A DNA stretch of 64,000 bases, taken from the NCBI RefSeq assembly GCF_004745645.1, contig NZ_SRMB01000001.1, positions 1,054,001-1,118,000 on the forward strand, read 5' to 3'. A program made the position numbers and the translations under genes. Numbering within the stretch: the stretch's first letter is position 1; the number at the start of each line of letters is the position of its first letter. A model generated the notes under the pieces. The model did no database searches. It was not told the DNA's origin and saw only the letters and a list, made by a program, of their open reading frames with translations. The stretch comes from Hymenobacter metallicola (lineage in GTDB: Bacteria > Bacteroidota > Bacteroidia > Cytophagales > Hymenobacteraceae). Of the stretch, positions 9,184-18,192 are shown piece by piece.

Positions 9184-9414
9184 ATGTTACCTCAGTTCAA
9201 CCCCATGACACCTTCCGTGAACCCCATGTCAGCTCCGTTGAGGTCCATGCCACACCTGTTGAGGCTCTTGCCACGGTATTTCAACCTTATGTCACCTCTT
9301 TGAAGGTTCATGTCAGCTCCGTCGAAGCCGGTGTCACCCTCGCTGAGGGTCCTGCCACTCTATGCAACCATCTTGTCAAGCCCATCGAGGGTCGTGCCAC
9401 CCCGCCACCCCCCC
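9184..9414. repeat. degenerate 21-base tandem array
   Basis: Eleven consecutive 21-base units start at 9184, 9205, 9226, 9247, 9268, 9289, 9310, 9331, 9352, 9373 and 9394. The approximate consensus is ATGYCACCTCCGTTGAGGTCC; position 2-5 (TGYC) and the CA after it are the most constant. A reading frame from 9184 stays open for five and a half units and stops at 9301-9303, so a long protein is not encoded now. Confidence 0.8.
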
Positions 9415-9453
9415 ATTGCCACCTCGGCCGCAGCCAATGACACTTGAGCAACC

Positions 9454-9560
9454 AGCCCCAGCGGGGCAGCATATGGGCAGCAAAACCAGCCCATAGTATT
9501 ATTCAAGCCCCAGCGGGACGACACCACCGTTGCAACTAGTGGTGCCGCCCCGCTGGGGCT
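9454..9560. repeat. GCCCCAGCGGGG inverted-repeat element with a partial copy
   Basis: Positions 9506-9528 and 9538-9560 are 23-base arms (AGCCCCAGCGGGRCGRCACC) that pair almost perfectly around a 9-base loop. A truncated copy of the same arm lies at 9454-9470. Confidence 0.7.
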
Positions 9561-9593
9561 AACCCGGATAGCATACCATCCATAGAAACCTTC

Positions 9594-9857
9594 GTGAGAA
9601 AGCAACAGGAGAAATACTGGTCACTATTATCCGCCGCTGCGGCCCTAGGTTTACCGCCGCGAGATTGTTCTAACGCCAGAGACATGTTCGATTATGCCGA
9701 GTGGGAAGTTGGTTTTGATATCATCGTAGTGCAGCTCTACGAGTTTGACATCAAGATTACCGAGCCCTTTTTTCAGCAGGTAGAAGCTGTAGCTGCTGGA
9801 ATAAATCTACCCCCGGAGAGCTACAATTTTCTAAAAGAGCTTATTCCACCTTCCTGA
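9594..9857 (+). CDS. MafI-like immunity protein (orphan)
   Basis: An 87-residue acidic protein. The central pattern EVGFDIIVVQLYEFDIKITE followed by PPESYNFLKEL closely resembles the MafI family of immunity proteins (domain of about 80 residues; YEYDIPI-type core). MafI proteins neutralise polymorphic toxins of Maf/Rhs-type systems. No toxin gene is adjacent: an 11-unit tandem array and inverted repeats lie upstream and icmF downstream. The start GTG 9594 follows immediately after repeat DNA, so the natural N-terminus is uncertain. The assignment rests on remembered family pattern only. Confidence 0.6.
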   Translation: MRKQQEKYWSLLSAAAALGLPPRDCSNARDMFDYAEWEVGFDIIVVQLYEFDIKITEPFFQQVEAVAAGINLPPESYNFLKELIPPS

Positions 9858-9875
9858 CGTATGTAATCAACAAAT

Positions 9876-9906
9876 AGCCCCCGCTCCCACCGCCGGGGCT
9901 TTTTTC
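9876..9906 (+). terminator. terminator after MafI-like gene
   Basis: AGCCCC and GGGGCT arms followed by six T residues. Confidence 0.7.
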
Positions 9907-9947
9907 GTACCTTCGCCTACCCAAATTCCACCCCATTCCCCCGCGCT

Positions 9948-12900
9948 ATGCAAGCCGCTCCCGCCGCTCCCTATAAGCCGAAGAATCACATCCGCATCGT
10001 CACCGCCGCCGCCCTCTTCGACGGCCACGACGCGGCCATCAACATCATGCGCCGCATCATCCAGAGCAGCGGCGCCGAAGTCATCCACCTGGGCCACAAC
10101 CGCTCGGTGCAGGAAATCGTGGATTGCGCCATCCAGGAAGATGCCCAGGCCATTGCGATTACCTCCTACCAGGGCGGCCACAACGAGTACTTCAAGTACA
10201 TGTACGACCTGCTCAAGGAGCGCGGCGCGGGCCACATCCGCCTCTTCGGCGGCGGCGGCGGCGTGATTCTGCCCACCGAAATCGAGGACCTGCACGCCTA
10301 CGGCATCGAGCAGATTTACTCCCCCGACGCCGGCCGCGCCATGGGCCTGCAGGGCATGATCAACGATTTGCTCCAGCGCTGCGACTTCCCCACCGGCCAA
10401 AACCTCAACGGCGAAGCGTCCCACGTCAAGGAAAAAGACGCCCGCAGCATCGGCCGCCTCATCTCCGCCGCCGAAAACTTCCCCGAAGAATTCGAGCGGG
10501 TGAAGTCCCAGCTCGTCGCCGACTTCCAGAAGTCCGAAAACGGGACGGAGACCAACAACCAACAACCAGAAACCAAAAACCAATACCAAACCCCAATATT
10601 AGGCATCACCGGCACCGGCGGCGCCGGTAAGTCGAGCCTGGTGGATGAGCTGGTGCGCCGTTTCCTGCTCGACTTCCCCGAGAAGACCATTGCCATCATC
10701 TCCGTCGACCCCTCGAAGCGCAAAACCGGCGGGGCCCTTTTGGGCGACCGGATCCGGATGAACTCCATCAACTCGCCCCGGGTCTACATGCGCAGCCTGG
10801 CCACCCGCCAGAGCAACCTGGCCCTGAGCAAGTACGTGCAGGACGCCGTCGACGTAGTCCGGGCCGCCGAGTTCGACCTCATCATCCTCGAAACCTCCGG
10901 CATTGGCCAGTCCGACACCGAAATCATCGAGCACTCCGACGCCAGCCTCTACGTGATGACGCCCGAGTACGGGGCCGCCACCCAGCTGGAGAAAATCGAC
11001 ATGCTCGACTTCGCCGACGTCATTGCCCTCAACAAGTTCGACAAGCGCGGCGCCCTCGACGCCCTGCGCGACGTGCGCAAGCAGTACCAGCGCAACCACG
11101 GCCTCTGGGACAAGCCCCTGGACGAGATGCCTGTCTTTGGCACCATCGCCTCGCAATTCAACGACCCGGGCATGAACCGCCTCTACCGGGCCGTGCTGCG
11201 TATGATTGAGCAGAAGACCTCCGTGCCCTTCGCCTCCCAGCTGGCCACCACCAAAGAGGATTCCGAGAAAATCTATATCATTCCGCCGCACCGCACGCGG
11301 TACCTTTCTGAAATCGCCGAAACCAACCGCCAATATGACCAGTGGGTTCTCAAACAAGCTGACACCGCTCAGCAGCTCTACGGAATCAAGCAAGCCATCG
11401 GAGCCGTCCAAAGCCTCGGCAACGCCCCTGCAGGACCTGGCCGCGGGAACGGCGGCCACGAATCCGAATCCGGAAGCCTCGTGGCCGGCCTGGAGAGGAC
11501 CTTCGAGGAGGTCAAACTCCGGCTGGACGGCCAGAACTGGAAACTCCTGGAAACCTGGCCGCAAAAAGTAGCCGCCTACAAGGCCCCGGAGTTCGTCTTT
11601 AAGGTGCGCGACAAGGAAATCCGCATCCAGACCCACACCACCAGCCTGAGTAACCAGCAGATTCCCAAAGTCAGCCTGCCGCGCTACACGGCCTGGGGTG
11701 ACCTCTTGCGCTGGCAGCTCCAGGAAAACGTGCCCGGCGAGTTCCCCTACACGGCCGGCGTGTTTCCCTTCAAGCGCGAGGGCGAAGACCCCACCCGCAT
11801 GTTTGCCGGCGAAGGCGGCCCGGAGCGCACCAACCGTCGCTTCCACTACGTGAGCATGGGCCTGCCCGCCAAGCGCCTCTCCACGGCCTTCGACTCGGTG
11901 ACCCTCTACGGCGAGGACCCCGACCACCGGCCCGACATCTACGGCAAGATCGGCAACGCCGGCGTGAGCATCTGCTGCCTCGACGACGCCAAGAAGCTCT
12001 ACTCGGGCTTCAACTTGGCCAACCCCAGCACCTCGGTGTCGATGACCATCAACGGCCCCGCTGCTACCCTGGCTGCCTTCTTCATGAACGCCGCCATCGA
12101 CCAGCAGTGTGAGCTCTACATCAAGGAGCAGGGCCTCGAAGCCGAAGTCGATGCTAAAATAGACCAGATCTACGCCGACAAGGGCCTCGCCCGCCCCCGC
12201 TACCAGGGCGAGTTGCCCCAGGGCAACGACGGCCTGGGCCTCATGCTGCTCGGCGTGACCGGCGACCAAGTCCTGCCCGCCGACGTGTACGCTACTATCA
12301 AAGCCCGCACGCTGAGCCAGGTGCGCGGCACCGTGCAGGCCGACATCCTCAAGGAAGACCAGGCCCAGAACACCTGCATCTTCTCCACCGAATTCGCCCT
12401 GCGCCTGATGGGCGACGTGCAGGAGTACTTTATCAAGGAGAAGGTCCGCAACTTCTACTCGGTGTCGATTTCGGGCTACCACATTGCCGAAGCCGGCGCT
12501 AACCCCCTCACCCAGCTAGCCCTGACGCTCTCCAACGGCTTTACCTTCGTGGAGTACTACGTGAGCCGGGGCATGGACGTGAACGACTTCGCCCCGAACC
12601 TGTCGTTCTTCTTCTCCAACGGTATCGACCCCGAGTACGCCGTTATCGGCCGGGTGGCGCGCCGCATCTGGGCCAAGGCCATGAAGCTCAAGTACGGCGC
12701 CAACGCCCGGAGCCAGATGTTGAAGTACCACATCCAGACCAGTGGCCGGAGCCTGCACGCCCAGGAAATCGACTTCAACGATATCCGCACCACGTTGCAG
12801 GCCCTGTACGCCATCTACGACAACTGTAACTCCCTGCACACCAACGCCTACGACGAGGCCATTACCACCCCCACCGAGGAATCGGTGCGCCGGGCCATGG

Positions 12901-13424
12901 CCATTCAGCTCATCATCAACCGGGAGCTGGGTTTGGCCAAAAACGAGAACCCGCTGCAAGGCTCCTTCATCATCGAGGAGCTCACCGACCTGGTGGAAGA
13001 GGCCGTGCTGATGGAGTTTGACCGCATCACCGAGCGGGGCGGCGTGCTGGGCGCCATGGAAACCATGTACCAGCGCGGCAAAATCCAGGAGGAAAGCATG
13101 CACTACGAGATGCTCAAGCACACGGGCGAGTACCCCATCATCGGCGTGAATACCTTCCTTTCCTCCAAAGGCTCGCCCACGGTGGTGCCCGCCGAGGTGA
13201 TCCGGGCCACGGAAGAGGAAAAGCAGTACCAGATTGAGATGCTGCACAACCTGCACACCCGCAACCAGGACCGCAGCGCCCAGCGCCTCAAGCAGCTCCA
13301 GCAAGTCGCCATTGCCAACGGCAACCTCTTCGAGGAGCTGATGGAAACGGTGAAGTTCTGCTCGCTCGGGCAGATTACGAATGCGCTGTTTGAAGTGGGT
13401 GGGCAGTACCGGCGGAATATGTAA
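9948..13424 (+). CDS. icmF: fused isobutyryl-CoA mutase IcmF
   Basis: A 1158-residue fusion that catalyses the B12-dependent carbon-skeleton rearrangement of isobutyryl-CoA and n-butyryl-CoA, with a built-in G-protein chaperone. Order of domains: cobalamin-binding domain (about 10-140; the lower axial His is in FDGHDAA), MeaI-type GTPase (about 215-500; P-loop [13 protein letters not shown], then [19 protein letters not shown]), linker, and mutase TIM barrel (about 560-1130; [40 protein letters not shown]). This order is diagnostic for IcmF rather than two-subunit methylmalonyl-CoA mutase. It stands alone between terminators, with a TACCTTCG box near 9907. Confidence 0.95.
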   Translation: MQAAPAAPYKPKNHIRIVTAAALFDGHDAAINIMRRIIQSSGAEVIHLGHNRSVQEIVDCAIQEDAQAIAITSYQGGHNEYFKYMYDLLKERGAGHIRLFGGGGGVILPTEIEDLHAYGIEQIYSPDAGRAMGLQGMINDLLQRCDFPTGQNLNGEASHVKEKDARSIGRLISAAENFPEEFERVKSQLVADFQKSENGTETNNQQPETKNQYQTPILGITGTGGAGKSSLVDELVRRFLLDFPEKTIAIISVDPSKRKTGGALLGDRIRMNSINSPRVYMRSLATRQSNLALSKYVQDAVDVVRAAEFDLIILETSGIGQSDTEIIEHSDASLYVMTPEYGAATQLEKIDMLDFADVIALNKFDKRGALDALRDVRKQYQRNHGLWDKPLDEMPVFGTIASQFNDPGMNRLYRAVLRMIEQKTSVPFASQLATTKEDSEKIYIIPPHRTRYLSEIAETNRQYDQWVLKQADTAQQLYGIKQAIGAVQSLGNAPAGPGRGNGGHESESGSLVAGLERTFEEVKLRLDGQNWKLLETWPQKVAAYKAPEFVFKVRDKEIRIQTHTTSLSNQQIPKVSLPRYTAWGDLLRWQLQENVPGEFPYTAGVFPFKREGEDPTRMFAGEGGPERTNRRFHYVSMGLPAKRLSTAFDSVTLYGEDPDHRPDIYGKIGNAGVSICCLDDAKKLYSGFNLANPSTSVSMTINGPAATLAAFFMNAAIDQQCELYIKEQGLEAEVDAKIDQIYADKGLARPRYQGELPQGNDGLGLMLLGVTGDQVLPADVYATIKARTLSQVRGTVQADILKEDQAQNTCIFSTEFALRLMGDVQEYFIKEKVRNFYSVSISGYHIAEAGANPLTQLALTLSNGFTFVEYYVSRGMDVNDFAPNLSFFFSNGIDPEYAVIGRVARRIWAKAMKLKYGANARSQMLKYHIQTSGRSLHAQEIDFNDIRTTLQALYAIYDNCNSLHTNAYDEAITTPTEESVRRAMAIQLIINRELGLAKNENPLQGSFIIEELTDLVEEAVLMEFDRITERGGVLGAMETMYQRGKIQEESMHYEMLKHTGEYPIIGVNTFLSSKGSPTVVPAEVIRATEEEKQYQIEMLHNLHTRNQDRSAQRLKQLQQVAIANGNLFEELMETVKFCSLGQITNALFEVGGQYRRNM

Positions 13425-13445
13425 TTTTCTATATAAACTGAAATA

Positions 13446-13482
13446 AAAAGGGCGCTACCTTGCCAGGGTAGCGCCCTTTTTT
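13446..13482 (+). terminator. terminator after icmF
   Basis: Arms AGGGCGCTACC and GGGTAGCGCCCT around a short loop, with a T-run. Confidence 0.9.
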
Positions 13483-13497
13483 ATAGTAGATTTCACA

Positions 13498-13860
13498 ATG
13501 AAAAAGAACCTAAATTATTTTCAGGTGAGGTTGGAAGTCGCTTTACCCACTTCAGAATACGTATTTGGCTTCATCAATATTTCTCACATCCTTTATAGCA
13601 AGCTGACGGAAATATTTCATGAGCAGCTGGTCGAGTTTAAACAACGTTTTCTGTTTGATGATATAGGCGGCTATGTAATTGATGAATCACTTTATCAAAA
13701 GCACAAGCCGTATTTCGACCAAGAAATACCTTTTAACTTCGATTTTACCCTTTTCCAGTATAGCGTAAGCATCTGCAGCGTTAAAAGATCCGACCGCAAG
13801 AAATCTTATCATAAGCATCAGCCACCGCTACTCCCCCTGTCCGAAGCGAGTTTAACATGA
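13498..13860 (+). CDS. low-G+C hypothetical protein
   Basis: A 120-residue protein rich in Phe, Tyr, Ile and Lys (VFGFINISHILYSKLTEIFH, PYFDQEIPFNFDFTLFQYSV). Its base composition is visibly more A+T-rich than the surrounding genes, which suggests recent transfer. It sits between the icmF terminator and the REP/RAYT element. The C-terminal tail (HQPPLLPLSEASLT) looks less protein-like, so the frame may be truncated or altered at its 3' end. No family is recognised; small orphan immunity-type proteins are often similar in composition, but that is speculation. Confidence 0.55.
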   Translation: MKKNLNYFQVRLEVALPTSEYVFGFINISHILYSKLTEIFHEQLVEFKQRFLFDDIGGYVIDESLYQKHKPYFDQEIPFNFDFTLFQYSVSICSVKRSDRKKSYHKHQPPLLPLSEASLT

Positions 13861-13951
13861 CGAAGCTCATAATCAGCCATAACGTGAATCCTTTACTTCC
13901 GCCGCGCCGCTCGGACTAATCCCAGCGGCATTTTCATGAACGGCACCACCG

Positions 13952-14059
13952 GATGTAGAGACGCATACTTGCGTCTCAATCGTTGCTGATGTTATTTATC
14001 CTGCATTATATCTAGGCGTCCTCGTTCAACGACGAGACGCAAATATGCGTCTCTACATC
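13952..14059. repeat. REP doublet B (upstream of RAYT)
   Basis: Left arm from 13952 (GATGTAGAGACGC hairpin with GCGTCTC), right arm ending at 14059 (GAGACGCAAATATGCGTCTC). The outer ends GATGTAGAG and CTCTACATC are complementary, so the two small hairpins lie inside a larger inverted repeat. It ends 25 bases before the transposase start. Confidence 0.9.
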
Positions 14060-14084
14060 GTTCAGATTATCCAATTATCGAATT

Positions 14085-14642
14085 ATGGATACAGAATTAT
14101 ACCACGACAAATACCGCGTGGCCTCGGCGCGGCTGCGGGGCTACGACTACGGGCAGAACGGGGCTTACTTCGTCACTATCTGCACTCAGCACCGCACCCG
14201 CTACTTCGGCGACATCACCGTGCCCGACCACGACTGGGACCGAGCCTACCTCTCACCTACGCCCGTAGCCGCGCTAGTTACCGACGGCTGGCAGCAAATT
14301 CCGCAGCGCTTCCCCTTCGTTGTGCTGGATGCCTTCATCCTCATGCCCGACCACCTGCACGGCCTGCTGCTGTTCGACAAACCCACCGAACCCAGCCCGG
14401 CCAGGCACTACGAAAACCGCTTTGCACCCCAGCGCGAGAATCTAGCCGCCATCCTGCGCGGCTTCAAAGCCGGCACCACCGGCCAGGCCCGCCGTGCTGG
14501 CCTGCCCCTCGCCTGGCAGCCCCGCTTCCACGACCGGGTCGTGCGCAGCCCCGAAGAGCTGGACAAAATCCGCCACTACATCCTTACTAACCCCACCCGC
14601 TGGCAGCACGAACAAACCGCCGAAGAAGGCCTGTTCATGTAG
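14085..14642 (+). CDS. REP-associated tyrosine transposase (RAYT)
   Basis: A 185-residue Y1 transposase of the TnpA_REP type, which nicks single-stranded REP DNA through a catalytic tyrosine. The N-terminus RLRGYDYGQNGAYFVTICTQ is typical. The HUH motif is MPDHLHGLLLF and the catalytic Tyr should be in IRHYILTNPTRW. Family length is about 150-200 residues, so the gene is intact. The start ATG 14085 lies 25 bases after REP doublet B. The stop codon TAG (14640-14642) lies inside the left arm of REP doublet C. It probably has its own weak A+T-rich promoter at 14060-14084. Confidence 0.93.
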   Translation: MDTELYHDKYRVASARLRGYDYGQNGAYFVTICTQHRTRYFGDITVPDHDWDRAYLSPTPVAALVTDGWQQIPQRFPFVVLDAFILMPDHLHGLLLFDKPTEPSPARHYENRFAPQRENLAAILRGFKAGTTGQARRAGLPLAWQPRFHDRVVRSPEELDKIRHYILTNPTRWQHEQTAEEGLFM

Positions 14643-14741
14643 AGACGCATACTTGCGTCTCTATCGTTGCACGACGTCGTTGGAATGGTATCGGTATCCA
14701 AACGGTGCGGACGACGAGACGCAAGTATGCGTCTCTACATC
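14637..14741. repeat. REP doublet C (downstream of RAYT)
   Basis: Left arm 14637-14662 (CATGTAGAGACGC...GCGTCTC) and right arm 14716-14741 (GAGACGCAAGTATGCGTCTC then TACATC), separated by about 53 bases. The hairpin loops ATACTT and AAGTAT are complementary to each other. Confidence 0.9.
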
Positions 14742-14980
14742 CCAACCAGAACTTTCGCCCCCGCTCCCGCAGTCGCAGTCGCTCGACCGTGCCGAGTGAC
14801 ACGTATGCCGGAGGGGCTCTGCCCCGAGCGTCCCGCCCCATCTGGCGCGAGTTTAGGCGCAGCCGCAACTCGTAACTATCTATTAATATGGAGGTAATAC
14901 TCCACTGCCGCCGAAGCGGCAAACCCAGAACTGCGCCGCCTGTAGTCATCTTGGCGGCGTTTTGTTGAGCTGAACCACCG
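14742..14980. other. non-coding stretch with small inverted repeats
   Basis: No gene is visible. The stretch holds a hairpin at 14845-14870 (CGAGTT / AACTCG), a GGGGCTCTGCCCC palindrome near 14812-14826, and a GCCGCC / GGCGGC pairing at 14938-14960 that is followed by a short T-run. It appears to be eroded repeat DNA. Confidence 0.5.
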
Positions 14981-15015
14981 GATGTAGAGCCCCCTATTTG
15001 CGTCGGGTCGTTGAA
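14981..15015. repeat. degenerate REP half-site
   Basis: GATGTAGAG begins as in the REP left arms, but the hairpin is eroded (CCCCTATTTGCGTCGGG). Only a half-site is present. It shares ACCACCGGATGTAGAG with the flank of doublet B. Confidence 0.55.
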
Positions 15016-15127
15016 TGAGCATGCCTTCATTAACCCAAGTAAACACGGATTGAAATGCAAAGCCGGCCGCCCCGAGTGGCCCGCGTCGCTTAGCTTTGCC
15101 CCTCGCCTTCTGCTTCCTTCCTCACTT

Positions 15128-16963
15128 ATGAGAACAACCTTCCGCCACCGCCTGCTGCTCGCCCTGTCTCTACTGACCGCCCCTGTCGCCGTCCGCGCCC
15201 AAACCGCCGCCCAAGCTGCCCCCGCCGACTTCACCCCCGCCTGGAGCAAGGGCGTGGTCTGGTACCAGATCTTCCCCGAGCGGTTTGCCAACGGTGACCC
15301 CACCAACGACCCCCAGGTACAGGACCAGCGCGGGGCCTACCCCTTCAACGACTCTTCCGCCTTCCAGATCCACCCCTGGACGAGCGACTGGTACCAGCTG
15401 CAGCCCTACGAAAAGCAAAACGGCCAGAACATCTGGTTCAACCTCCAGCGCCGGCGCTACGGCGGCGACCTGCAGGGCATCCTCAACAAGCTCGACTACC
15501 TGCAGAAGCTCGGCGTGAATGCCCTCTACCTGACGCCCGTGTTCTGGTCGCCCTCCTCCCACAAGTACGACGCGCTCTGCTACCACCACGTGGACCCCAC
15601 CTTCGGCCCCGCCCCCGCAGCCGACAAGCAGCTGATGGCCACCGAAGACCCACTCAAACCCGAAACCTGGGTCTGGACCCAGGCCGACCGCCTCGTGCTT
15701 AAGCTCATCGACGAGGTGCACCGGCGCAAGATGCGCATCATTTTCGACGGCGTGTTCAACCACCTGGGCGCGCGCAGCTTCGCCTTCCAGGACGTGGAAA
15801 AAAACCAGCAGGCCTCTCCCTACGCCGACTGGTTCATGGTGAAGAGCTGGCGCGACGCGGCCAAGGGCACCCGCTTCGAGTACAACGGCTGGTTCGGGGT
15901 CAAGACCCTGCCCGAGCTCAAGGAAGACGCCTCGGGCATCGTGGCCGGTCCCAAGCAGTACATCTTCAACGCCACCGCCCGCTGGATGAACCCCATGAAC
16001 AAGGGCGCTGCCCACGGCATCGACGGCTGGCGCCTCGACGTGGCCTACGACGTGGGCCACCCCTTCTGGAAAAGCTGGCGCCAGCACGTGCGCCGCCTCA
16101 ACCCCCAGGCCTTCATGACCGCTGAGCTGGTCTTCCCCATCGACAAAACCAAACCCTACCTGGCCGGCGACGAGTTTGACGCCACCATGAACTACAACTT
16201 CGCCTTCGCCGTCCACGACTTCTTCGTCCAGGATGCCAAGGCCACCACCGTCACCGAGTTCGACGCTCGCCTCCAGGAATTGCGCGAGGCTTTCGGGCCC
16301 GGCGTGGCCCTGAACATGCAGAACCTGGTCGATAGCCACGACGCCACCCGCATCGGCAGCGCCGTGGCCAACCCCGACGGCAAGCGCTTCGGCGACTGGG
16401 GCGACTATTTCAACTGGAGCCAGAAAAGCAACAACCCCACCTACAACGCCCGCAAGCCCACGCCGGCCCAGCTCCAGAAGCAGAAGCTCATTGCTGCTTT
16501 TCAGATGTTGTACCTGGGCTCCCCCATGATTTTCTACGGCGACGAGGCCGGCCTGTGGGGCTCCAACGACCCCGACTGCCGCAAGCCCATGCTCTGGCCC
16601 GGCCAGGCCTACCAGCCCGAAACCCACAACCCCGACCAAACTACCCACGCCCCCGACGAGGTGCGCTTCAATGAGGAGCTGTTTGCCTGGTACCAGCAGT
16701 TCATTGCCCTGCGCCGCCGCTCCCCCGCCATTCAGCGCGGCACGTTCACTACCGTCGCCACCGACGATGCCCGCCGCCTCTACGCCTTTCGCCGTACCCT
16801 GGGGAAGGAGGACGTGCTGGTAATCGTGAACCGCGGCAGTCAGCCCGCGCCGTTCACCCACGCCCAGCTCACCGCCCGCAAGTACCACGATGCCTTCACC
16901 GGCAAGGCCGTAGCCCAGGTGTCGGTGCCCGCCCTGGGCGTGGTGGTGCTGAGTGCCAAGTAG
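15128..16963 (+). CDS. exported GH13 alpha-amylase-family glycosidase
   Basis: A 611-residue glycoside hydrolase family 13 enzyme that should act on alpha-glucan oligosaccharides outside the cytoplasm. A signal peptide ends near VRAQ (residue 25). The GH13 regions are visible: IIFDGVFNH (region I), GIDGWRLDVAYDV with the nucleophile Asp (II), FMTAELVF with the acid/base Glu (III) and NLVDSHD (IV). The N-terminal WYQIFPERFANGDPTND and the long insert before the barrel suggest a cyclomaltodextrinase/neopullulanase-like subfamily. ATG 15128 was chosen because the signal peptide starts there. A TAGCTTTG promoter box lies at 15091-15098. Confidence 0.92.
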   Translation: MRTTFRHRLLLALSLLTAPVAVRAQTAAQAAPADFTPAWSKGVVWYQIFPERFANGDPTNDPQVQDQRGAYPFNDSSAFQIHPWTSDWYQLQPYEKQNGQNIWFNLQRRRYGGDLQGILNKLDYLQKLGVNALYLTPVFWSPSSHKYDALCYHHVDPTFGPAPAADKQLMATEDPLKPETWVWTQADRLVLKLIDEVHRRKMRIIFDGVFNHLGARSFAFQDVEKNQQASPYADWFMVKSWRDAAKGTRFEYNGWFGVKTLPELKEDASGIVAGPKQYIFNATARWMNPMNKGAAHGIDGWRLDVAYDVGHPFWKSWRQHVRRLNPQAFMTAELVFPIDKTKPYLAGDEFDATMNYNFAFAVHDFFVQDAKATTVTEFDARLQELREAFGPGVALNMQNLVDSHDATRIGSAVANPDGKRFGDWGDYFNWSQKSNNPTYNARKPTPAQLQKQKLIAAFQMLYLGSPMIFYGDEAGLWGSNDPDCRKPMLWPGQAYQPETHNPDQTTHAPDEVRFNEELFAWYQQFIALRRRSPAIQRGTFTTVATDDARRLYAFRRTLGKEDVLVIVNRGSQPAPFTHAQLTARKYHDAFTGKAVAQVSVPALGVVVLSAK

Positions 16964-16989
16964 CGGCGCGGAGTCTCGGCATTGGAAGG

Positions 16990-17023
16990 ACGCCGCCCAG
17001 AGCAATTCGGGCGGCGTTTTCTA
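16990..17023 (+). terminator. terminator after GH13 gene
   Basis: GACGCCGCCC and GGGCGGCGTT arms followed by TTT. Confidence 0.75.
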
Positions 17024-17106
17024 TGCGCCAGGTCCTCCGCCCCAGAACTTTCGTCCCCGCCCCTGGTTAGCAACCCGGTCCCCTTTACCCACCAATAAAA
17101 CCCCCA

Positions 17107-17886
17107 ATGAAATCTACCCTTATCCTCGCGGCGGCCCTGGCGGCGGTTGCTACGCAGGCGCCGGCCCAAACTGCCCCCGCACCCCGCGCGGCCGCCGACC
17201 AGATTGCCACCAAGAAAGGCCCGCTCACGGTGCAGCCCATCACCCACGGCAGCGTGGTGCTGACCTGGAACGGCAAGACCATCTACGTGGACCCCTACGG
17301 CGGAGCCGCGGCCTACGCCGGCCTGGCCGCCCCCGATGTGGTCCTTATCACCGACATTCACGGCGACCACCTGGACCAGCAGACGCTCTCGGGGCTGTCC
17401 GTGGGCAAGGCCCTGATGATCGTGCCCCAGGCCGTGGCCGAGAAGCTGCCCGCCGAGTACAAAGCCCAGGTCCGCATCCTACGGAACGGGCAGAAGCTTG
17501 ATACCCTGGGCATGAGCGTGGCGGCCATTCCGATGTACAACCTGCCCGAAGCCCCCGACGCCATGCACACCAAAGGCCGGGGCAACGGCTACGTGCTCGG
17601 CCTGGGCGGCAAAAACGTGTACCTGTCCGGCGACACCGAAGACACCCCCGAAATGCGCGCCCTTAAGGGTATCGACGTGGCCTTCGTGTGCATGAACCTG
17701 CCCTACACCATGGACGTGAACCAGGCCGCCCAGGGCGTACTGGCCTTTAAGCCCGGCATCGTGTATCCCTACCACTACCGCGGCCAGGGCGGCCTGAGCG
17801 ACGTGGAGAGCTTTAAGAAAACGGTGACCACGGCCAACAAGAAAATCGACGTGCGGCTGCGCAACTGGTACCCGGCAGCCCAGTAA
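17107..17886 (+). CDS. exported metallo-beta-lactamase-fold hydrolase
   Basis: A 259-residue protein with a signal peptide to APAQ (residue 20) and an UlaG-like metallo-beta-lactamase fold: THGSVVLTWNGKTIYVDPYG, the metal motif TDIHGDHLD (HxxDH-like), YLSGDTEDTPEM and the C-terminal PYHYRG. UlaG-like enzymes hydrolyse varied substrates, and an exported version is common in this phylum without a known substrate. The first His of the usual HxHxDH is replaced by Asp (TDIHGDH), a known variant. ATG 17107 opens the signal peptide. A terminator follows. Confidence 0.88.
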   Translation: MKSTLILAAALAAVATQAPAQTAPAPRAAADQIATKKGPLTVQPITHGSVVLTWNGKTIYVDPYGGAAAYAGLAAPDVVLITDIHGDHLDQQTLSGLSVGKALMIVPQAVAEKLPAEYKAQVRILRNGQKLDTLGMSVAAIPMYNLPEAPDAMHTKGRGNGYVLGLGGKNVYLSGDTEDTPEMRALKGIDVAFVCMNLPYTMDVNQAAQGVLAFKPGIVYPYHYRGQGGLSDVESFKKTVTTANKKIDVRLRNWYPAAQ

Positions 17887-17904
17887 GTCAACCCCATAAT
17901 GCGG

Positions 17905-17942
17905 AACGTCCTGCCGAGCACCGGGCTTAGCAGGACGTTTTT
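17905..17942 (+). terminator. terminator after MBL-fold gene
   Basis: AACGTCCTGC and GCAGGACGTT arms, then TTTT. Confidence 0.85.
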
Positions 17943-17950
17943 GCGTGTTA

Positions 17951-18110
17951 TAGCTCCGCTCTCACTGGCGCCCGTGCCCTGCTGCAGCACGTTCACTAGG
18001 TCTTCCGGAACCTCCCCGGCCACCAGCCGCTCGTTGATGGTCTTGTGCGTCGCCGGCGGCAGCTCCTGCAGATGCGCTTACACCAAGACCGGGCAGGCAC
18101 TCAGGCCCAT
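17951..18110 (-). pseudogene. possible gene remnant
   Basis: On the minus strand a short stretch reads like real protein (LPPATHKTINERLVAGEVPE, then DLVNVLQQGTG), but it has no proper start. A stop codon interrupts it upstream, and downstream it runs into the terminator. It may be an eroded fragment. The rest of 17943-18192 shows nothing else. Confidence 0.25.
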
Positions 18111-18192
18111 GCGTAGCACGGTTTACACAGCGAGTAGCCCCATTCGGCGAAAAGCACCCGGCTGAAGCCCGGCAATTGCCTAGCTTTACCCC

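Larger units (their letters stand above)
13952..14741 (+). mobile_element. REP-RAYT-REP unit
   Basis: A compact unit of about 790 bases: REP doublet, RAYT gene, REP doublet. This is the classic arrangement of a RAYT with its cognate REP sequences. RAYTs are domesticated IS200/IS605-like enzymes thought to spread REP sequences without mobilising themselves. Confidence 0.85.

Noticed and set aside
9184..9303. Short protein encoded by the 21-base array (about 39 codons)
   Set aside because: The frame is closed by TGA in the sixth unit while the repeat continues; other units break the frame pattern. Kept only as a repeat.
10599..12482. Long minus-strand open frame within icmF
   Set aside because: Antisense shadow of a G+C-rich gene; composition is Val/Gly/Leu/His-rich without domains.
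13893..13949. Minus-strand frame VVPFMKMPLGLVRAARRK ending in TAA next to REP doublet B
   Set aside because: It looks like a gene tail cut by the REP insertion, but 18 codons are too few to claim.
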